From Dyella dinghuensis (lineage in GTDB: Bacteria > Pseudomonadota > Gammaproteobacteria > Xanthomonadales > Rhodanobacteraceae), in NCBI RefSeq assembly GCF_003977615.1, contig NZ_RYZR01000001.1:62001-126000 (forward strand): DNA of 64,000 nucleotides. The letters are read 5' to 3'. A program made the position numbers and the translations under genes. Below are positions 63,135-64,000 of the stretch, piece by piece. Numbering within the stretch: the stretch's first letter is position 1; every line of letters begins with the position of its first letter. The notes below the pieces were generated by a model. It was given only the letters and a program-made list of their open reading frames with translations, was not told the DNA's origin and did no database searches.

Positions 63135-63792
63135 CGAGCGGCCCCCTGTACATTGTGTGCAACTGCCGTGGCAGTCCCCTAACGATCAACCCTTTGGGAT
63201 GCTCGGTCCACAGAATGGCCGTGGACGACCCCCATCATAACTGGCTAGGCATGCCCCGATGTGATGCATCGCATCGGCTGCCATAGAGCGGTTGTATGGC
63301 CCCAGTCGGCGCGAAAACGATAGGACGCTGGCGTCGACAGTGATGTTCTATCATATTGAATTAACGTGACTTTTAAGACTTTTCCTTCGTGTATCCAACG
63401 CCGTCAGGCGCATGTGTGCTTGCGTCGGCTGAAGGGGGTATACGGCGGAGCAGCTAACCATGTCTGATTGAGGTAGTCCGGAAAGTGCAATTCCTCGATC
63501 CGCGGTGACTGGATGGATAGTGTTGCAGCCTGGTCATTGATCACGTCATGGTCAGCCGAGCAATCGCGTGCGAGCACTACTACCCATACTTGCCATTATG
63601 CGGCGGCAGTGGCGAATGGCTTCTCCAATCGATCACCGACACCTTATTCAACGGTGCGAGCGTCGCTCAGATTCGGCGCAGCATGGCGGGATAATCCATT
63701 GCGCCGCAAGTGAGTAAAACGGTCGCTGAAATTGCCCGGTCCGGCGGGTATTGCGCTACAGTCTGAAGTCTATCCGTGACGGAAGCCGCGCT
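63135..63792. other. intergenic region without recognised features
   Basis: About 660 bases between divergent genes. It likely holds both promoters; no clear boxes, repeats or RNA genes were recognised. Confidence 0.4.
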
Positions 63793-64000
63793 GTGAAAGT
63801 CGCGCATGTGCACAAGCTTGGCGGGCTGCTTCTCGCGTTGATCGTTGTGCTGATCATCGTCCGCATCGCGATGCCTTTCATGGTTCGCCATTATCTGAAC
63901 GATCGTATCGAACACATGGGTCCGTATCACGGCTCCATGGAAGCCGTTCATCTGCAAATCTGGCGCGGTAGCTACGCCATCGAGAATCTTCGTATCCAGA
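63793..64000 (+). CDS. DUF748/AsmA-like protein, N-terminal part
   Basis: Starts at GTG 63793 and runs off the window. The 69 visible residues give one membrane helix (GGLLLALIVVLIIVRIAMPF) and then VRHYLNDRIEHMGPYHGSM followed by LQIWRGSYAIENLRI, the start pattern of DUF748 proteins (AsmA-like, periplasmic repeat proteins held at the inner membrane and linked to lipid transport to the outer membrane). The family call is from this start only. Confidence 0.7.
   Translation, partial: MKVAHVHKLGGLLLALIVVLIIVRIAMPFMVRHYLNDRIEHMGPYHGSMEAVHLQIWRGSYAIENLRIQ

Noticed and set aside
63513-63713. 66-codon + strand frame before the DUF748 gene
   Set aside because: Composition is not protein-like and there is no ribosome site.

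Overview
The window looks like chromosomal DNA of a gammaproteobacterium of the Xanthomonadales, most likely Rhodanobacteraceae (a Dyella, Luteibacter or Frateuria relative). The grounds are the high G+C and codon use of the core genes, several xanthomonalisin-type S53 peptidases, an XAC2610-like protein, RebB-type R-body genes and many short intergenic palindromic repeats. This placement is inferred from gene content only. I found no rRNA gene, no complete tRNA, no CRISPR array and no intact transposase.

Layout. 1-6.7 kb is ordinary metabolism and transport: the end of a TetR regulator, an alpha/beta hydrolase, a dicarboxylate/amino-acid symporter and a fused isobutyryl-CoA mutase (icmF) that carries palindromic repeats in frame. 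6.9-20.7 kb is an accessory island with visibly lower G+C in parts. It holds a nuclease-NACHT NTPase (a likely antiphage protein), small unknown genes, repeat-bounded gene remnants, and a + strand cluster (12.2-16.9 kb) with a lysozyme-like, peptidoglycan-binding effector candidate beside several exported or lipoprotein genes, one resembling the XAC2610 lysozyme-inhibitor family. An LprI-like gene lies nearby on the other strand. 20.9-30.0 kb is a secretion block: two large S53 peptidases with C-terminal FG-GAP/VCBS repeats flank two stand-alone FG-GAP proteins. 30.1-31.2 kb is an R-body (reb) operon.

32-49 kb is mixed: small exported proteins, a von Willebrand D-domain protein, an M14 peptidase, an SPFH protein, a MarC membrane protein, a beta-propeller, an AroQ-like pseudoenzyme, a methyltransferase, a FUSC transporter and a diguanylate cyclase. 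49-52.7 kb is a tandem duplication of a secreted protein together with a long 5' leader; a hairpin in the leader covaries between the two copies. The shared domain also occurs in the vWD protein at 34-36 kb. 52.8-55.2 kb is a marR / isochorismatase-like / MFS operon. The rest holds small exported proteins, an Mrr-like membrane protein, a third S53 peptidase without FG-GAP repeats, a second diguanylate cyclase coupled to a small acidic protein, and the start of a DUF748 gene.

Across 9.7-39.8 kb one family of hairpins (core GGAGGTAATTAA...TTAACTACCTCC, flanked by A and T runs) recurs about ten times, mostly just after stop codons. A second short motif (TCAGAGTGCACTTT) is often close by. At several places these repeats overlap or truncate genes. 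Taken together the window reads as a secretion, competition and defence neighbourhood set between housekeeping genes.
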